From Gracilaria vermiculophylla (lineage: Eukaryota > Rhodophyta > Florideophyceae > Gracilariales > Gracilariaceae): a DNA stretch of 64,000 nt. This document shows positions 1-10,600 of the stretch, one piece after another. The position numbers were made by a program, and so were the translations under genes. Numbering within the stretch: position 1 is the first letter of the stretch; each line of letters begins with the position of its first letter. The notes beneath the pieces were generated by a model. The model saw nothing but the letters and a program-made list of their open reading frames with translations. It was not told the DNA's origin and searched no databases. The stretch lies in contig JAHNZQ020000004.1 of the NCBI GenBank assembly GCA_019155205.2, positions 4,915,224 through 4,979,223 of the forward strand, given 5' to 3'.

Positions 1-85
1 TCTACCTTCCGCCGCTTGTCGTGACGGGTGACCTCGGCCTTACAACCGGACTTAGTCGTGTCATCCTCGGAAGGGCTCTTTTGCT

Positions 86-1315
86 GTGCTACCCTCGCGA
101 GAGGAAGATCCCGAGCGTCTTCGGAGTGTTTTCCTGCTTGCAGGCATTGCACTACATGAACGACAGAGAGGTCATCAACAGCTCTACAAGGACTACCTTG
201 CCAATAACTCTGTGTATACTGAAGTGCATTTCCGTCGTAGATTCCGTATTTCCCGGAACCTGTTCCAAACCATAAATGGGAAATTTGGAACTCAATACCA
301 CTACTTTGTACAAAGGCCTGACTGCAGAGGAATACAGGGGTTCAGCACGGAACAGAAGGTCACAGCGGCACTCCGCCTTTTAGCTTATGGATGCGCCGCG
401 GACAGCGTCGACGAATATGTTCGTATGGCGCAATCCACAGCAGCCGAGTCCTTGACAAACTTCTGTCAATGTATGATTGCTGGCTTTGGTGAGGAATTCT
501 TATGAGTTCCAAACGCCACAGATATTGCATGTATACTAAGGAGAAATCGTCATAGAGGGTTTCCAGGTTTGATTGGGAGCATCGATTGCACAAAATGGTT
601 ATGGAAAAACTGTCCATTGGCATGGAGGGGTCAATATCAGGGTAAAGAACGGAAACCAGCTGTAGCTCTGAAGGCCATAGCGGATGATAAGCTTTGGATT
701 TGGCATGCATTCTTTGGAACACCTGGTAGCGAGAATGATATCAATGTACTCGAAACATCGCCACTTCTGAGCAAAATAGCGAATGGATCTTTTCCCTCAA
801 AGGTTTCCTACCTTTTGAACGGGAAGAAAAGAGAGGTACCTTATTTTCTATGTGATGGTGTGTATCCAAGGTACCCATTATTTGTGCACACTGTTCACGA
901 AGCAGTTACAAAGAAAAAGAAACTGCTGGCAAAATGGCAAGAGGGAAGGCGAAAAGATGTTGAACGAGCATTTAGGGTTCTACATGCGCGATGGCACATA
1001 CTTTGCCGCCCGTCAAGGTTCTGGACTGTGAGATCGATGAGAAATGTTTTGTATTGTTGCATAATATTGCATAATATGATGGTCGAAGAAGGGCTATCGG
1101 AAGAAGATATAATGTTGCCGGACTCAACTGAGATCCAGGAAGGAGAAGTGGTGCACTTTGGACATCCAGTGTGGGCTGATGATAATTTTCACGGACTTGA
1201 AAGTACGATTGCAGGTTTATGTCAGGGAGAAGAATTTCTACGAGATGAAGAAAAGCAGCGAAGTTTGCAACACGATGTCATCGAACATTTATGGAGTTTG
1301 CATGGAAACACGTAA
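86..1315 (+). pseudogene. PIF/Harbinger DDE transposase with one internal TGA
   Basis: This is the transposase that would cut and paste the surrounding element. The frame is continuous for 410 codons except for one TGA at 503-505, between residues ending GEEFL and continuing VPNATD. After the stop the catalytic core follows in the same frame: first Asp in GSIDCTKW (about 580), second Asp in FLCDGVYP (about 860), and Glu in DVERAFRVLHAR (about 965). It ends with the usual IILHNMMVE motif. The N-terminal half resembles the helix-rich region of plant and algal Harbinger transposases. Related proteins have LR followed by PN at the break, so a CGA-to-TGA change is the simplest explanation (inference). 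The true start may lie upstream; the first ATG in frame is at 86. Confidence 0.85.
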
Positions 1316-1679
1316 ATGAAACTGTCTCACCAGAGAGTATTACTGCGTTGTTGGAAAACCCGACCCCATCCACCAGTAAATTCATTTTTCACGCGCTGGC
1401 GTGAGCCCCTACGCTCGCAGGCTCGCTCGGGCGCCCTGTTCGCTTGTGAGACTTGTGGAGGGTTCGTCAAAGTTTTTTGCAATCTGAGCCTACAAACAGG
1501 CCCATTAAAGGGCTACGTTCCGGGCTTCGGCGCCTCCTCAGTAGAAGTCAACGCAAGAGAGTCAGACGGGACGGACAGGGTGGCACTATCCTTGCGCATT
1601 TCTTTTGCTATGTGTTCCTTGTTCCGATCTTCTTCTTTAAGGTTATCGAGTACGCGTTTGCGGCATATGCGGAAGAACT

Positions 1680-2414
1680 CTACGGCTCCAGGGCTTCTAT
1701 CGGCAGCGGCCTGAACAAGGCGATGTCATTGTGCCTCTGGATCTCGTCAGCACGTTTCTGTGGCAGAGCAAAGGCTGCTCTTGCCAACTTTAGCTTTTCT
1801 TTCTTGGTGCCTGGTTTTCAAAAACTCGACTTTGGCACACTTTCTTCCTTTGGGACGTTCTTTTTTTCCCGAATAGGTATCGGTTCAACATCAATGTCGC
1901 TATTACACTCTTCTTTCCCTTCTCCTGCATCTGACTTGATCTCCTTGCAAAACTTCTCTGAAACTGCGTCTGCGCTTTGTATCTCCGTAGAAAACTTTGG
2001 GTGATATCTTAGTACCTCCCAGACACCTCTAAATTTGAATGGTTCTCCGACGTCATCTTTAGGTGAATTCATCTTAACGCCGTTGAACAGTGCTGTGGCC
2101 ATTCGTGTTTGATCGTTCTCGTTGTAATCTGATGGGTTAAGACGAATAACGCGCAAGTAACAACCAGAAAAAGGAGTGCACTTTGTTACTAAAGGCTTAA
2201 GGCGATTGCGCATGGATTCGTTAGATCGTGTAATGCGGTTTGCTGGCTTGAAAACGTCGTTGTAAAGCTTTGCATCGCTTTCGAAGAACAGCTTCTTCTT
2301 CCGATCTGTTCCCAAGATGGGATCTTCGGAAGTTTTGATGTAGGCTTTGGCCACAGCAGTGTCTTCTTGCGGAGAGAAGCTGGGACCTCGTGTTGAAGTT
2401 TTCTTAGCTTCCAT
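1680..2414 (-). pseudogene. Harbinger Myb/SANT-like accessory protein (NAM-associated type), interrupted
   Basis: Second gene of the Harbinger element, tail to tail with the transposase. From ATG at 2414 it has a SANT-like segment (FSPQEDTAVAKAYI... ILGTD), then a conserved middle (LVTKCTPFSGCYLRV, WEVLRYHPKF). It ends at a TGA (1818-1820) after 198 residues. The same frame continues past the TGA with KPGTKKEKLKLARAA, which resembles the C-terminal block of plant NAM-associated/PIF ORF1 proteins, where R precedes the P-G-K-K motif. The stop is therefore probably a CGA-to-TGA nonsense change. That frame closes at 1680, and further homologous-looking sequence (EFFRICRKRVLDNLKEED) follows in another frame, so a frameshift is also likely. 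In this superfamily such proteins bind transposon ends and help the transposase reach DNA. Confidence 0.75.
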
Positions 2415-2593
2415 CTTGTGGTATCTTGTCTCTCGTTATGCAATTGGGTCGTAGGGAGGTTGGAAGTCTCTGTGCAGGTGAAGATGGAAGTAACAGAGCG
2501 CTAGAAGGAGTGTGTTTCGGTTTGTTGGCGCCAAAACGAACTCGTCCTGGCCAGTTAAACTTTTGCACGTGGATACTCATTTGTCTCAGGAGA

Positions 2594-2660
2594 TTTGAAC
2601 AGGTTTCTATTTCCGAACCAAATGACAAGTATTTGGTTCGGATTTCTGAACCTGTTCAAA
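2594..2660. repeat. Long hairpin inside Harbinger 3' region
   Basis: An imperfect inverted repeat with arms of about 30 nt and a 7-nt loop (GACAAGT). The arms begin TTTGAACAGG and end CCTGTTCAAA; the inner stem is the perfect CCGAACCAAAT/ATTTGGTTCGG. A few mismatches occur mid-arm. It lies between the accessory gene promoter side and the right terminus, so it could be a transposase or Myb-protein binding site or a small foldback insertion. The older Harbinger copy keeps only a trace of this segment near 61165. Confidence 0.7.
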
Positions 2661-2747
2661 TATTTGCTTTCTTTTTTCTCCCGTTGGAGATGAACTGCGA
2701 AGCAAAAAACTTATTTACTGTTTTGCTCCGTCCCGGTGGAGATGCTC

Positions 2748-3050
2748 TAAGGAAGTAAACCAAGCAGCCCTGAGTCTTCATTTATTTTTCCGGTGGGAGA
2801 CCTTCGTCGAATATCCTTAGGTTTATAAGCCGCAGATCCCCAAGTCGCCTCGTAGCTACTCCGGTAGGAGCATTGTACGCCCAGTGAACCCTTTCCTTCG
2901 TATGATGTTTTCAGATCCCCATTCAGAATTCCCACGGCTCGTGACAGCGATTACCGGAGACCATCTTTTGGAAACTAGCGCTTTTGGAGTCAAAAAAACT
3001 CCTAACGAACATTGTGCACTACCACCTCGAAAAAAGAATTGACGGTAGCA
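2748..3050 (+). repeat. R1 interspersed repeat, copy D (3' part only)
   Basis: Matches the right half of the R1 family (see 19244-19790 and 63056-63600), from GGAAGTAAACCAAGC through the conserved blocks ATTACCGGAGACC and ACTCCTAACG to GACGGTAGCA. Its left half is absent because the Harbinger element abuts it exactly at the internal R1 motif CTCTAGGGAAGTAAACC. By-eye identity to the other copies is clear but with many substitutions. Confidence 0.8.
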
Positions 3051-3955
3051 CAAGAGCTAGCTATCGTGCAGTTTGACTAAAAAAGCTACAGGGCTGAAAA
3101 CGTCAGCCATAAGGTGATTGACTTTACTAAGTAGAGGGAAATGATCTCATGCTCCTCACTGAAGACGGTGCGGATCTCAGGTCTCCTCACAAATCGTCTT
3201 CGAGGCTACAGTACCGCCGTGAAGAGACCCAGCTCACTGTGTTTTGTATTGTGCCGGCACAACTAAAATAACACACTTTTTACCTGGTGTACTAATTGCT
3301 AAGTTTACTTGATGCTTGCAGGGCCGGCCATCGTTAAGGTTATTCCGTGGACTTATCAATCTTCACGATATATTTTGGTGTGCTGGGCTTCGCCGAATAC
3401 GCTGTTACAACGGGCAACGCATGTCACACACGAGTGTACCACAGTAATGGATAGATGTTTGGTTCGAACTTTTTTCTTTATTCATTTGATAAACCGGATC
3501 GTGTACTGTATTTATTACAGCGGCACGGACTGAAGAAAACTTCCCGAACAACTCTATTCTCACCAAAACATGGCGCGTAGTGTATTCGCCTTCGGCAGTA
3601 CTAACTTCCATCACGAAGAGGAATCCCGATGCATGAGGTTCGCTTGATCTCCTTGCTCGCCTACTTGGAACCCTATCTAGGCCTGTGTTTTCTACTGCTG
3701 AGGCTTCGAATGTTTGTAGAGATTCTTCATGCCATCACCGTGTCAACCCGATTCCCTTTCGTGATTAGGCTTTTCTTATTTATCCTTCTCCCTTTCCGTA
3801 ATTGGGGTTTTCAAGCTACTTGCAGCTTATCCGACTCCCTATCGGATTGTGCCATCAACGTGGACGCATATCTCTACCCAGAGCAATACAGCGTTAGATT
3901 GTTTCTTTTAACCTTCATGGCCTTATTGCGAAGCGTGACCTAGACGTTCTACGGA
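3051..3955. other. No recognised gene
   Basis: Short open stretches only, including a hydrophobic 104-codon reading (3629-3943) with no family resemblance. I see no support for a gene here. Confidence 0.5.
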
Positions 3956-4070
3956 CTTAATTTTGTCGTCCATAGAAAGTCTCGTCTGCTAGATTAACCT
4001 TGCGAGAGGAAAATCCCGACTGTCTTTTGAGTGTTGTCCCGTTTGTGAGCATTGCAATAAAAATATAATG
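3956..4070 (+). mobile_element. Small fragment of a Harbinger 5' region
   Basis: The segment around 3990-4055 (TTGCGAGAGGAAAATCCCGA and what follows) matches bases 96-155 of the Harbinger element at the window start, in the same orientation. Only about 100 bp are alignable, with the flanks lost. It is a relic of a third copy of that family. Confidence 0.55.
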
Positions 4071-5483
4071 GGCCACAAAGAATGCTAGACCACCAGGGTG
4101 CTTCAAACATTTTAATACAGCTTAATGCTCTCCCATCGTTATGAAAAGAAGCTCAATGAGTTTTAAAGTTTTAATTGCTTTAACTGTAAGAAAAGATTTT
4201 TAGTTCTTCATTTGTTTACGTGAATTTGAACTAGATCATGTTCACTTATGTCTTGGTTGCCTCAATAAAGTAAGCAAATTTGTGCACAATAATTTGTAGA
4301 AAACGTTCTCAACTAAAATTGTATTGCTTTCACCAAGAGAACCTTTTTAGGAATATGTGACTGTTACAATAATTGATACATTTTAAAATTATTACTGTTC
4401 AAATCAAAATATAATAAAAAATGATCCTGTCGCCTATAAATTTACTATACAGAAATTCAAGATCTTTATTAAAGTGCTAGTTTATAGAAAACGCTTCTGT
4501 ACTTCTGATAATAGTTTTCAGAAACTCATCTATTTTACAGAAACTGTTAAGAACAATTATGGTTTTTTAATTTACGAAAACATATTAGTCATAAGTACGT
4601 TAGTTAACAATATTAAATCATTGTAAGGAACTAGACTGCATAGAAATAAAAGAAATTGTTTTATTTCCCCTCATAGGAAACATAAATTTTGTATAATAGA
4701 AGGGGTTTTTGTTCAGAGTTTATTTTGAATGTCTTTGTATTTTTACAAACATGTGACGTTTTTTTAACTTTGTCACAAAGTTAACATCATTTGGTAGAAT
4801 ATTGGTCCTTACAACTAAAATAAAAAATGTGGTGAAAGACAGAAAGTCATTTATTTCTGAAAAGAGGATTATGCAGTTCAAAAATAGTTTTGAAACTGTA
4901 TATGAAAAACTTAAAACAATGCTCAGAAACCAAGTTTTACAGTTGGGAATAATTTGAATAGGATATGGCTGTCGTACGTTATTAAGTCTTCTTTAATACC
5001 AAAAGCGAATTACTTTTGAGGAATATACTTTAGAGTCAGCTTTGCCCTGAAGGGAGCACTCTCGAAAGGCTTCAACGATTGGGCAAAACATATCTATGAG
5101 CAGAAGTGGGGCTTTGGTGCCACCCATTTTTCGCCTTTCTTTTAGTAGGCGCCTATTCGTCCAAGTGTTAGCACTGTTTGCCTCAGGATACATACAACCT
5201 CCGCATTCGAGCCTTCAGGCATAAAAATCCATGATAGTGCAAACCAACTGCTGAGAGAGATGGTTCGTGTCAAATGGCCCAACGTGTGTAGCACGGTGCT
5301 CGGTAATTTATTGAGGATGTGCCACGCCCCCCGGTACCCGATGCTCTTCATCACTAAGAGCTGCGACCTGTGCATTCCGCGCTTATTCATACTGTCCCAC
5401 CGCCTTTCCCGTGAATTACCAATTTCGCGACTTACTAGCACACTCACTTCCGCTTCCTTCCTCTAACTACCGCATCCCACGAT
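4071..5483. other. AT-rich spacer, then upstream region of the next gene
   Basis: 4071-4980 is strongly AT-rich with no coding signal. From about 5000 to 5483 the base composition rises and short open frames exist on both strands, none matching a family I know. The last few hundred bases presumably include the promoter and 5' UTR of the gene starting at 5484; no TATA box or other defined element is convincing. Confidence 0.4.
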
Positions 5484-6158
5484 ATGGCTTTTATTACACT
5501 TACTTCCCTTCCGCTCTCTCGCTCTGCGAACGCCTTCGTTCCGAGGACTCCTCTTCCTCGCCACCGTCCGGCCCCACTATCTCGTCGTAATGCACCGACT
5601 ATGATCACCACAGAAAGAGCTAAAAACGCAGTTTTATCACAGCGTGCAACGCAGCTTCAATCCTATATCCAGTGTCACAAGTCTCTGTTTTGTCCTGGAG
5701 ATGATTTTTCATCCACTACTGTCACTCTTTTCCGCAAGAATGACACCGCTCGAGTATTCACCCCTTTGGATGAGCTCGCAACTAATTCTCACATGCTTCC
5801 AGGGGGACCGGTAGCTGCCACTATTCTCGTTCATCTTGACGAGATAAAGAAGAAGATTTCAGAAATGGCTGCCCCTCTGAACGAAGTTATCACACCTGTT
5901 TTCGAAAGCAACATTCTTCTTCTCGTCAGAGTTGTGAGTTATGGTATTGCTGCTGGTTCTGCTAATTTCATGCACAGGAACAATGTTGGTATCATGAAGC
6001 TTCTACACGAGGAAGTGGGAATTGATACTGAAGTAGTTGAATCTACTTTGATTGCAATCAGGGATCTTATCTTGGAACGACACACAGGATCCCAGCATAT
6101 TGAACTCACTAAGGAATGCTTTGACGCGCTCATTGGGGAGATGCGTGTAGTTGTCTAG
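5484..6158 (+). CDS. Plastid-targeted phycobiliprotein-like protein, no chromophore Cys
   Basis: A 224-residue protein. The first ~40 residues look like a red-algal transit peptide: hydroxylated and basic, no acidic residues, with the AFVP motif after a short hydrophobic start. The C-terminal part (about 145-224) aligns without gaps, by eye, to the second half of phycobilisome alpha/beta subunits. The family pattern is LRY.TY..LAG followed by a G..K..LGVP helix pair; here it is VRVVSYGIAAGSAN then VGIMKLLHEEVGID. The middle (50-140) is divergent. In chromophore-bearing subunits a Cys stands just before the LRY segment; here that stretch is PVFESNILLLVR and has none, so it probably binds no bilin at the classical site. 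Typical subunits are 160-180 residues, close to the expected mature size. Possible roles are a phycobilisome assembly, linker-like or regulatory protein. The family call is by pattern only. It converges on the deformylase gene and ends in TAG. Confidence 0.55.
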   Translation: MAFITLTSLPLSRSANAFVPRTPLPRHRPAPLSRRNAPTMITTERAKNAVLSQRATQLQSYIQCHKSLFCPGDDFSSTTVTLFRKNDTARVFTPLDELATNSHMLPGGPVAATILVHLDEIKKKISEMAAPLNEVITPVFESNILLLVRVVSYGIAAGSANFMHRNNVGIMKLLHEEVGIDTEVVESTLIAIRDLILERHTGSQHIELTKECFDALIGEMRVVV

Positions 6159-6392
6159 CCATTCAAACATATTCTATCCGGTTTAGTGCAGCATTTCCGT
6201 TTGTTTGTTTTTTTGCTAGAGGGTATCGGGGCTCATGTCGAAGTGTAATCGCGCGGGCATGTTCAAACCTCAGTCTACTAGAATAAAAGTTGTTTCCAAG
6301 CTTGTCGACACATTTCTGTTTTTCCATGCTGTGTTTGTTTCATCACTGCCGTACCAGAACCAGTCCGCCTGTTTCCATTGTTTCGATCATAT

Positions 6393-7148
6393 TCACAATG
6401 CAGGCTCCATGCCTTGATATGGATTTTTCCGATAAGCCTCAATGAGGTCAGCGAGTCTTTGTTTCACGTTAGGCTTGTCCTCCTCTTCTAATCGATCAAT
6501 GTACAGCGTTTTCTGCAGATGATCGTACTCGTGTTGAAAAACTCTTGCCTTCCACCCCTCGAATTTCGTCTTGAAGCGCTTTCCGTTTAGTCGCTGTGCT
6601 TCTACTTTTACCCACTCGTGACGCCGAACACGTCCAGCCATCCCTGGAAATGAAAGACAACCTTCCATTTCGACATCCGTTTTCTTTGAACTTGCGATGA
6701 TTTCAGGATTTACAAGCACAACTTCTTGTAAAAACGCTCGTTCTTCGCCTTCTGGGTTGAAAACCATCAAACGCTTATTTATTCCCACCTGTGGAGCCGC
6801 AAGCCCGACCCCCTTGCTTGCATACATGATTCGCAACATTTCACGAGCTGTATGCTTGAGCGCAGAGTCAAATTCCTCAATAGTGTCGTTTTCCGCACGT
6901 AGAAGAGGATGCGGATATTTTAGGATGCGTAGCGATGTACCTTCGACAATTCCTGGGTCTATTTCTTCGGAGATTGGAGCCTCTCGTGCATTGGCTTGAC
7001 AGTGAATGTGGGAGATTCGAACGCGCTCACGACGAGGCGCTTGCATTCTTCGCGGCGCAATACTTGACGAGTGATTATGCACAGTCTGGCGGCGGAGACA
7101 TTGTATTCCGGACTGAACAAAACCGACCTTCACTACGGTCGACTGCAT
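6393..7148 (-). CDS. PDF1B: Peptide deformylase, organellar (PDF1B-like)
   Basis: Removes the N-formyl group from nascent organelle-made proteins; a metalloenzyme. All three family motifs are present, counting from the chosen start: GVGLAAPQVG (113-122), EGCLSFP (162-168, metal-binding Cys), and QHEYDHL (205-211, two metal-binding His and catalytic Glu). The catalytic domain starts near LRILKYPHPLLR (73) and resembles plant plastid PDF1B rather than PDF1A. I chose the ATG at 7148 because it gives a 60-70 residue basic, Ser/Arg-rich presequence suited to plastid or mitochondrial import. The frame stays open to 7427, and a longer N-terminus cannot be excluded. No intron. It converges with the phycobiliprotein-like gene (234 nt between stops) and diverges from the Dicer gene. 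Stop is TGA. Confidence 0.9.
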   Translation of the reverse strand: MQSTVVKVGFVQSGIQCLRRQTVHNHSSSIAPRRMQAPRRERVRISHIHCQANAREAPISEEIDPGIVEGTSLRILKYPHPLLRAENDTIEEFDSALKHTAREMLRIMYASKGVGLAAPQVGINKRLMVFNPEGEERAFLQEVVLVNPEIIASSKKTDVEMEGCLSFPGMAGRVRRHEWVKVEAQRLNGKRFKTKFEGWKARVFQHEYDHLQKTLYIDRLEEEDKPNVKQRLADLIEAYRKNPYQGMEPAL

Positions 7149-7639
7149 TGGGAAGAAGATGAACGAGATGCACGTACGACTTGTGTCCGCCAGACGTTTC
7201 ACATACACGCAGTCGGCAAGCTGGTGAAGTCGCCAAGGAGCCTGTCGAGACAAAATTTCTCCGCCACCCACAGAGCGCGTCCTTGTGGGACACATAAGCA
7301 TCTGCGGAGGGGCCAACACGAGTCTCATGCTGCGCTGTCCAGAGCTCGGGATCAAAAGAAATTTGGTTAAAATAGCCGAGCGTTTGTCGAACACGTGCTG
7401 TTCAGCAGAAAAACGACTAACTGCCAATGGACATGCAAACTCTAATATCGTTTTTGTTCTATGCTCCGGCTCTTACCTTCCGTTCCGCTGGGTGTGACCG
7501 CCCATTCCGGACGAAGCATTTATGAGCCCGTTGTTCCCTTCATTCTCTGCTGCTCTCGTAGCGCAATCTGGCCACACCTTTCTTTCAGAACTCGAAAACT
7601 TCATTCGTTTCTTTGTGGTCCGGTCTCTGTGCTTTCACC
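7149..7639. promoter_or_regulatory. Divergent intergenic region between deformylase and Dicer genes
   Basis: About 490 nt separate the two chosen start codons, so both promoters and 5' UTRs must lie here (or within 210 nt if the longer deformylase frame is real). The Dicer start at 7640 has a CACC context directly before the ATG. I see no clear TATA box. Short open frames crossing the region are shadows. Confidence 0.45.
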
Positions 7640-10600
7640 ATGTCTCGGTTCCCACCGAGTTCAATCTCGCGAGCGGATGGTCACATACCAAGTTCTCCTC
7701 CTGCGGTAGAAATAGTTTCCGAGAAACGAGTTACTTCGAAAATAGCCCCCATACCGTCTCTATCTTCGGATACAAACGCCTTGAAAAGTTCCTTGTCACG
7801 CCTTGAATTTCACAACTTATTGATTCTTATTCCTCAAGTTCCATTGGGTTCCAAAACCCCTCCGATTGCGCAAGAGCACATGCTCATCGAATCTGTTCAA
7901 AGTTTTCTTCAGGCAGAGCGCATCCGCCGCTCAAAGGATCCACTGGCAATCAAACGTCCTTTACGCTCTGTCTTAATACTCACCTCTCTTCCCAACGCTG
8001 AGAGATTTTTTTATCTCTTTTCTTCACATGCTCAATTGCACACTGCGCGGCATGGAACTCCACACACGCCGAGAGATTTCGCTCTGAACAGCCTTTTGGC
8101 AAGGCATGATGTAGTTATTACCACGTCGGAGACGGCTCTCGACCATGCCCGAACAAACAAACTGCACTTGCGACGGACGAGCTTGGTTTTAGTCGATCAA
8201 GCTGAAAATGCCAGTTTGCGTTCTCATGCCTCTGCGAAATTGATCAGAGACTTTTGCCGTTCTCTACCTCGCATTCGTCGCCCTCGGGTACTCGCAATAT
8301 CTAGAGTTAATCTGAATCGATTGGTGCTGTATCCAATAGAGTACAACCTCATGTCTCGAAGCATTTTTGAAACTACTCACGATGTTTTATGGAGTCCATG
8401 CTACGGAAATAGCGCAAGGGAAGTGAACGGAGGCATGATAGATGTGGAAAATATCTTGTATTCTATTCAATCTGAATGCGCTCCTTCTGAAGTGGCAGAA
8501 CAGGGATTTCAACGCCGTTCAGCAGTTGTCGTGGCTCAAAACAATCTGAAGCTCGGAAATGACGAGCTTGTCTTGTTGGAACGAGAGATAGGAGCGGTAG
8601 GAGTCGCTCTTTTTCTTAAAGCGTCTGATCGTCGAAAACGCCATTCAAAGAATCGGTCAAGTGGTTCTTCATTGGCACGATTTCTTGCCACGCCGGTTAC
8701 CACGCTTGGAGAGTGCGACTTTGTTGGTCTCTCTGAGAAAACTTTTTATCTTATCCGCGAATTGCAGTTTGTATACGCATGTTCAACAAAATCACATCCG
8801 CTTTCCGTCGTCGTTCATGCCGGACATCCTATAGTTTCGTGTGCCCTGGGCGAAGTTCTGCGTTCTATTCCAATGTTTCGAGCCCTGAATATTCAAATTG
8901 TTTTAGGCCATATCTTCTATGATATACACTCGTATTCCTCATCACAAAGCACGGAAAACCAATGGCAGGGTGAAGAGACAGATGATGAATGCGTTGCAGG
9001 CTTGGCTGCTGGAGTCGTTAACATTTTGATTGTTGCTAGTACATATCTCAGCCAGGGGAAGAGTCAGAGACCTCTGGCGCCTACTCCACTTGTCATCAGA
9101 TTTGATGGGTCAGTTGCCGATCCCAGCATTGATGGTGGTGGGGGTCGCTGCCGTGTCATCGTCTTCAGACGACGGAGAATGGCATATGAAGAAGCCGAAG
9201 TACATGTGGAACAAGATAAGATTCAAGCTCCCGGGGCTGCCTTTATACCCCACGGAGAGCTAAATGACACCAGTAGTAATGTGATTGACCTTACGGATGA
9301 TGATCATGATGCTCTGAAAGACACGGACGGCCAGGAAGGCGAAGAACATCAAAATTTGTATACGCCGAACAAAAGGAGAATACCATACGTGCCGAAGAGA
9401 AGACGATTGTTTACAAATCATCACTACCGAAAATGGAGAGCACGGCAATTCAGGCTAGAAAAGACAAACGGAGAATTCTACGACAGACGAAGGAATATCG
9501 AACTGGAAAAAACTTCGGCCTTTTTATGCAAGCCAGCAGCTGCACTTCTTGGGCCACATTTACATTCAAACAACGCCGTATATCAATACTCTTTGGTCCT
9601 TTTCAATGATATTCCCTCATGCAATGCATCTTCGTCAGCAAAAGCACGTCGAAGTGGAATTGAAGATTTTATGTTCGTGTTTTCTCAAAAGCTTGCTAAG
9701 GATGAGTCGCTTGTTTCCTTGAGAGACGCATTTTTTGGTGTAGGAAGTACCATCTCCGTGTCAGGTTATGCAAAGCTTGTCTACCACGGGCCTATAAAGT
9801 TATCTGAGGCCCAGATCAAACTAAGCAGAGAATATCTAGCAGCCGTATTTCCGTTCGTCATACACTTTGTGCATAAATCCCATTTTGTATGGGAAGCTGA
9901 GGAAAAGGCCTTCAAGACTTCGAATAAGCAGGAATCTGGAGGTGAATACTGTCGTATGTATCTCATTTTACCAACCAAAGTGACAGGAACTCCATCCCCA
10001 TCGGAAAGGCCCAGCGGCAAGTACAGCGAGGTAAACGGAGATGAAATTAATAATCATCAACAAGATCGCAAGTCCGTGAGGCTCAGGAAAGATGTCTTGG
10101 ACAAGTATTTTCAGTCAGATGACCAACGCTTGGCAAGAGATGAAAGTGATTTAGAACTTCCTCGGGAAATAGATTGGGAAAACATGCAAAGAGTTATCGA
10201 ACTTCAAGATTCAAAGGTGCGAGAAGTCGAAGGGCGGAAATCGGAAACATTAGATTCTGATCATTATGGAGAGCTGCAAGGTACACTTTTGTACTCGTCA
10301 ATATCGTCCGAGTTCTTTGTCCTTTCTGGGAAGTTGCAGCATACTATAAGCCCGCTGTACAAAGTGACGAGGAGCCGGAAGTTTGCTCTACATGAAAATG
10401 GAACTATTTTACCTCACGATGACCTTCGTTACCTTGTAAATGTGCACTCCAACGAAAATACGATACTCAAACAGTCTGAAGCCACGACTCAAAAACCTTC
10501 CACCAAAATTCTTAGAGATGAACTTATTGACCTTACAAATGAAGCTCCAAATGAATATACGGAGGTTGCTTTGACCGGTACCGTTAAGAGATACACGGAA

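Larger units (their letters stand above)
1..2747 (+). mobile_element. PIF/Harbinger DNA transposon, 5' end outside window
   Basis: Two convergent genes typical of the superfamily are present: a DDE transposase on the plus strand and a Myb/SANT-like accessory protein on the minus strand. The right terminus is placed at 2747, where the sequence reads GATGCTC followed by TAA (2748-2750), a 3-bp target of the kind this superfamily uses. From the end inward the terminus reads GAGCATCTCCACCGGGACGG. The boundary is supported independently: directly after 2747 the sequence resumes a repeat (R1) that is uninterrupted at 19244-19790 and 63056-63600. The element therefore inserted into an R1 copy. The left terminus and left target duplication lie before base 1. 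Each gene carries one in-frame TGA, so this copy looks recently inactivated. Confidence 0.85.

Noticed and set aside
3629..3943. Hydrophobic 104-codon frame
   Set aside because: Leu/Phe richness follows from the pyrimidine-rich strand; no signal of a gene between two transposon remnants.
4993..5447. Open frames on the minus strand upstream of the phycobiliprotein-like gene
   Set aside because: Overlap each other, no family match, and lie where the promoter of the plus-strand gene is expected.
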